Shown here in pieces: positions 6,354 to 7,089 of a stretch of 7,089 bases of DNA (position 1 is its first letter; each line of letters starts with the position of its first letter). Both the position numbers and the translations under genes were made by a program. The notes under the pieces are model-generated. The model saw nothing but the letters and a program-made list of their open reading frames with translations. It was not told where the DNA came from and ran no database searches. The stretch comes from Deltaproteobacteria bacterium (GTDB lineage: Bacteria > Desulfobacterota > Binatia > UBA9968): assembly GCA_005878685.1 (NCBI GenBank), contig VBLN01000080.1, positions 1-7,089 of the forward strand. The letters run 5' to 3'.

Positions 6354-7089
6354 TTACGCCCCACGCAACCGTGGATCGAGCCGATCGCGGAGCGCGTCGC
6401 CCAAAAGATTCGAACCAAAGACCACCAGGCTGATCGCAGTTCCCGGAAAGATGACGAGCCAGGGCGCCTTCTGCGCGAACTCTCCCGCCGACACCGAAAG
6501 CATCCTTCCCCAGGAGGGATAAGGCTCTGGCACGCCAAGCCCCAAAAAGCTCAAAGCCGCCTCGACCAGAATCGCGCTCCCGAATTGGGCGGTGGTGAGA
6601 ACGATGAACGGGCCGATCGTGTTCGGCAAGATGTGGCGAAAGGCGATGGTGAGATGCCCGACTCCCAGCGCGCGCGCCGCCTCGATATAGGCAAACTCGC
6701 GAATCGCGAGGACGCTCCCGCGGATCACCCGCTGCGCCATGGGAATGATCGGCACCGAGATCGCCACGATGACGTTGTTGACGGACGGCTTCAGCGCCGC
6801 AGCCATCACCAAGGCCAGGATCAGCAGAGGCAAGCCCTGTAAAATATCCATGACCCGCTGCGCGAAGAGGTCGATCCACCCGCCGCAGTAGCCCGAGACA
6901 AGGCCGATCACCGCGCCCAGCGCGGCGCCGAACAGAGCCGATCCGAGTCCCACCATGAGAGAGACTCTAGCGCCGTAGACGATGCGGCTGTAGATGTCGC
7001 GCCCGAGATTATCCGTGCCGAGGAAGTGGGAGCGGGTCGGGCGCGCCAGCGTGTGCTCGGCATCGGTTCGAATGGGGTCGTGCGTGGCG
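6354..7089 (-). CDS. Peptide/nickel-type ABC transporter permease, DppC/OppC family (partial, N-terminus beyond the right edge)
   Basis: Inner-membrane permease subunit of a Dpp/Opp-type importer (BPD_transp_1, PF00528); such systems take up peptides, nickel or other small solutes with a DppB-type partner, a periplasmic binding protein and ATPases. The reading frame is open from base 7088 to the TAA at 6354-6356, giving the last 244 residues of a protein usually about 280-300 long. An ATG exists at 6956, but conserved family sequence continues upstream of it (THDPIRTDAEH, then HFLGTDNLGRDIYSRIVYGA), so that is not the start. The EAA loop that contacts the ATPase is intact: EAARALGVG then FRHILPN, at bases 6624-6683. 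The SFLGLGVPEPYPSWGRML and C-terminal DPRLRG segments are also typical. The first membrane helix lies outside the window. It is the last gene of its unit here: no ATPase gene follows before convergent murJ. The substrate cannot be read from the permease. Confidence 0.94.
   Translation of the reverse strand, partial: ATHDPIRTDAEHTLARPTRSHFLGTDNLGRDIYSRIVYGARVSLMVGLGSALFGAALGAVIGLVSGYCGGWIDLFAQRVMDILQGLPLLILALVMAAALKPSVNNVIVAISVPIIPMAQRVIRGSVLAIREFAYIEAARALGVGHLTIAFRHILPNTIGPFIVLTTAQFGSAILVEAALSFLGLGVPEPYPSWGRMLSVSAGEFAQKAPWLVIFPGTAISLVVFGSNLLGDALRDRLDPRLRGA

Noticed and set aside
6222..6842. A 206-codon open frame on the plus strand across the end of murJ and into the permease
   Set aside because: Low-complexity Arg/Asp/Gln-rich product, antisense to the clear DppC-type permease; a shadow frame.
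6343..6879. A 178-codon minus-strand frame overlapping the permease
   Set aside because: It is an out-of-frame reading of the same strand; the permease frame carries the EAA loop and family segments, this one has none.
6354..6956. Complete 200-residue permease starting at the ATG at 6956
   Set aside because: The open frame and conserved DppC sequence (LGTDNLGRDIYSRIVYGA) continue upstream to the window edge, so the gene is truncated by the window and not short.

Overview
The window is an ordinary-looking stretch of bacterial chromosome with six protein-coding genes, two of them cut by the window edges, and very little non-coding DNA. I see no tRNA, rRNA, CRISPR array, insertion sequence or other mobile element. 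MiaB, MurJ and a Dpp/Opp-type ABC permease point to a peptidoglycan-containing, probably Gram-negative bacterium of moderate to high GC. The protein styles (a CoxE protein with a DISDSV MIDAS, a MurJ with a YAFRFMQFPIG segment) resemble those of Desulfobacterota, Binatota, NC10 or Nitrospirota-like lineages. That placement is an impression from memory, not a test.

Left block, minus strand (about 1-3062), read right to left: a CoxD/MoxR-type AAA+ ATPase, a CoxE-type VWA protein, then miaB, which runs off the left edge. The ATPase and VWA genes are 30 bases apart and in the same reading frame. The VWA stop and the miaB start share an ATGA. The three genes look like one transcription unit. The ATPase and VWA protein form the standard MoxR-VWA chaperone pair, but no CO dehydrogenase structural gene is visible.

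A 104-base divergent intergenic region (3063-3166), AT-rich on its left side, should hold promoters for both directions.

Central block, plus strand (3167-6283): an NRDE/TANGO2-family protein, a Nudix hydrolase of the CoA diphosphatase/NUDT19 type, and the lipid II flippase MurJ. They overlap by 4 and 14 bases and so probably form a translationally coupled operon. The pairing of a TANGO2 homologue with a Nudix protein carrying a CoA-pyrophosphatase-like signature is the most interesting point here, because it suggests a shared acyl-CoA-related role.

Right block, minus strand (6354-7089): the C-terminal 244 residues of a DppC/OppC-type ABC permease, convergent with murJ across a 70-base gap with no obvious terminator. 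No dppD/dppF-type ATPase gene follows it, so any ATPase genes of this transporter lie upstream, outside the window, or elsewhere.
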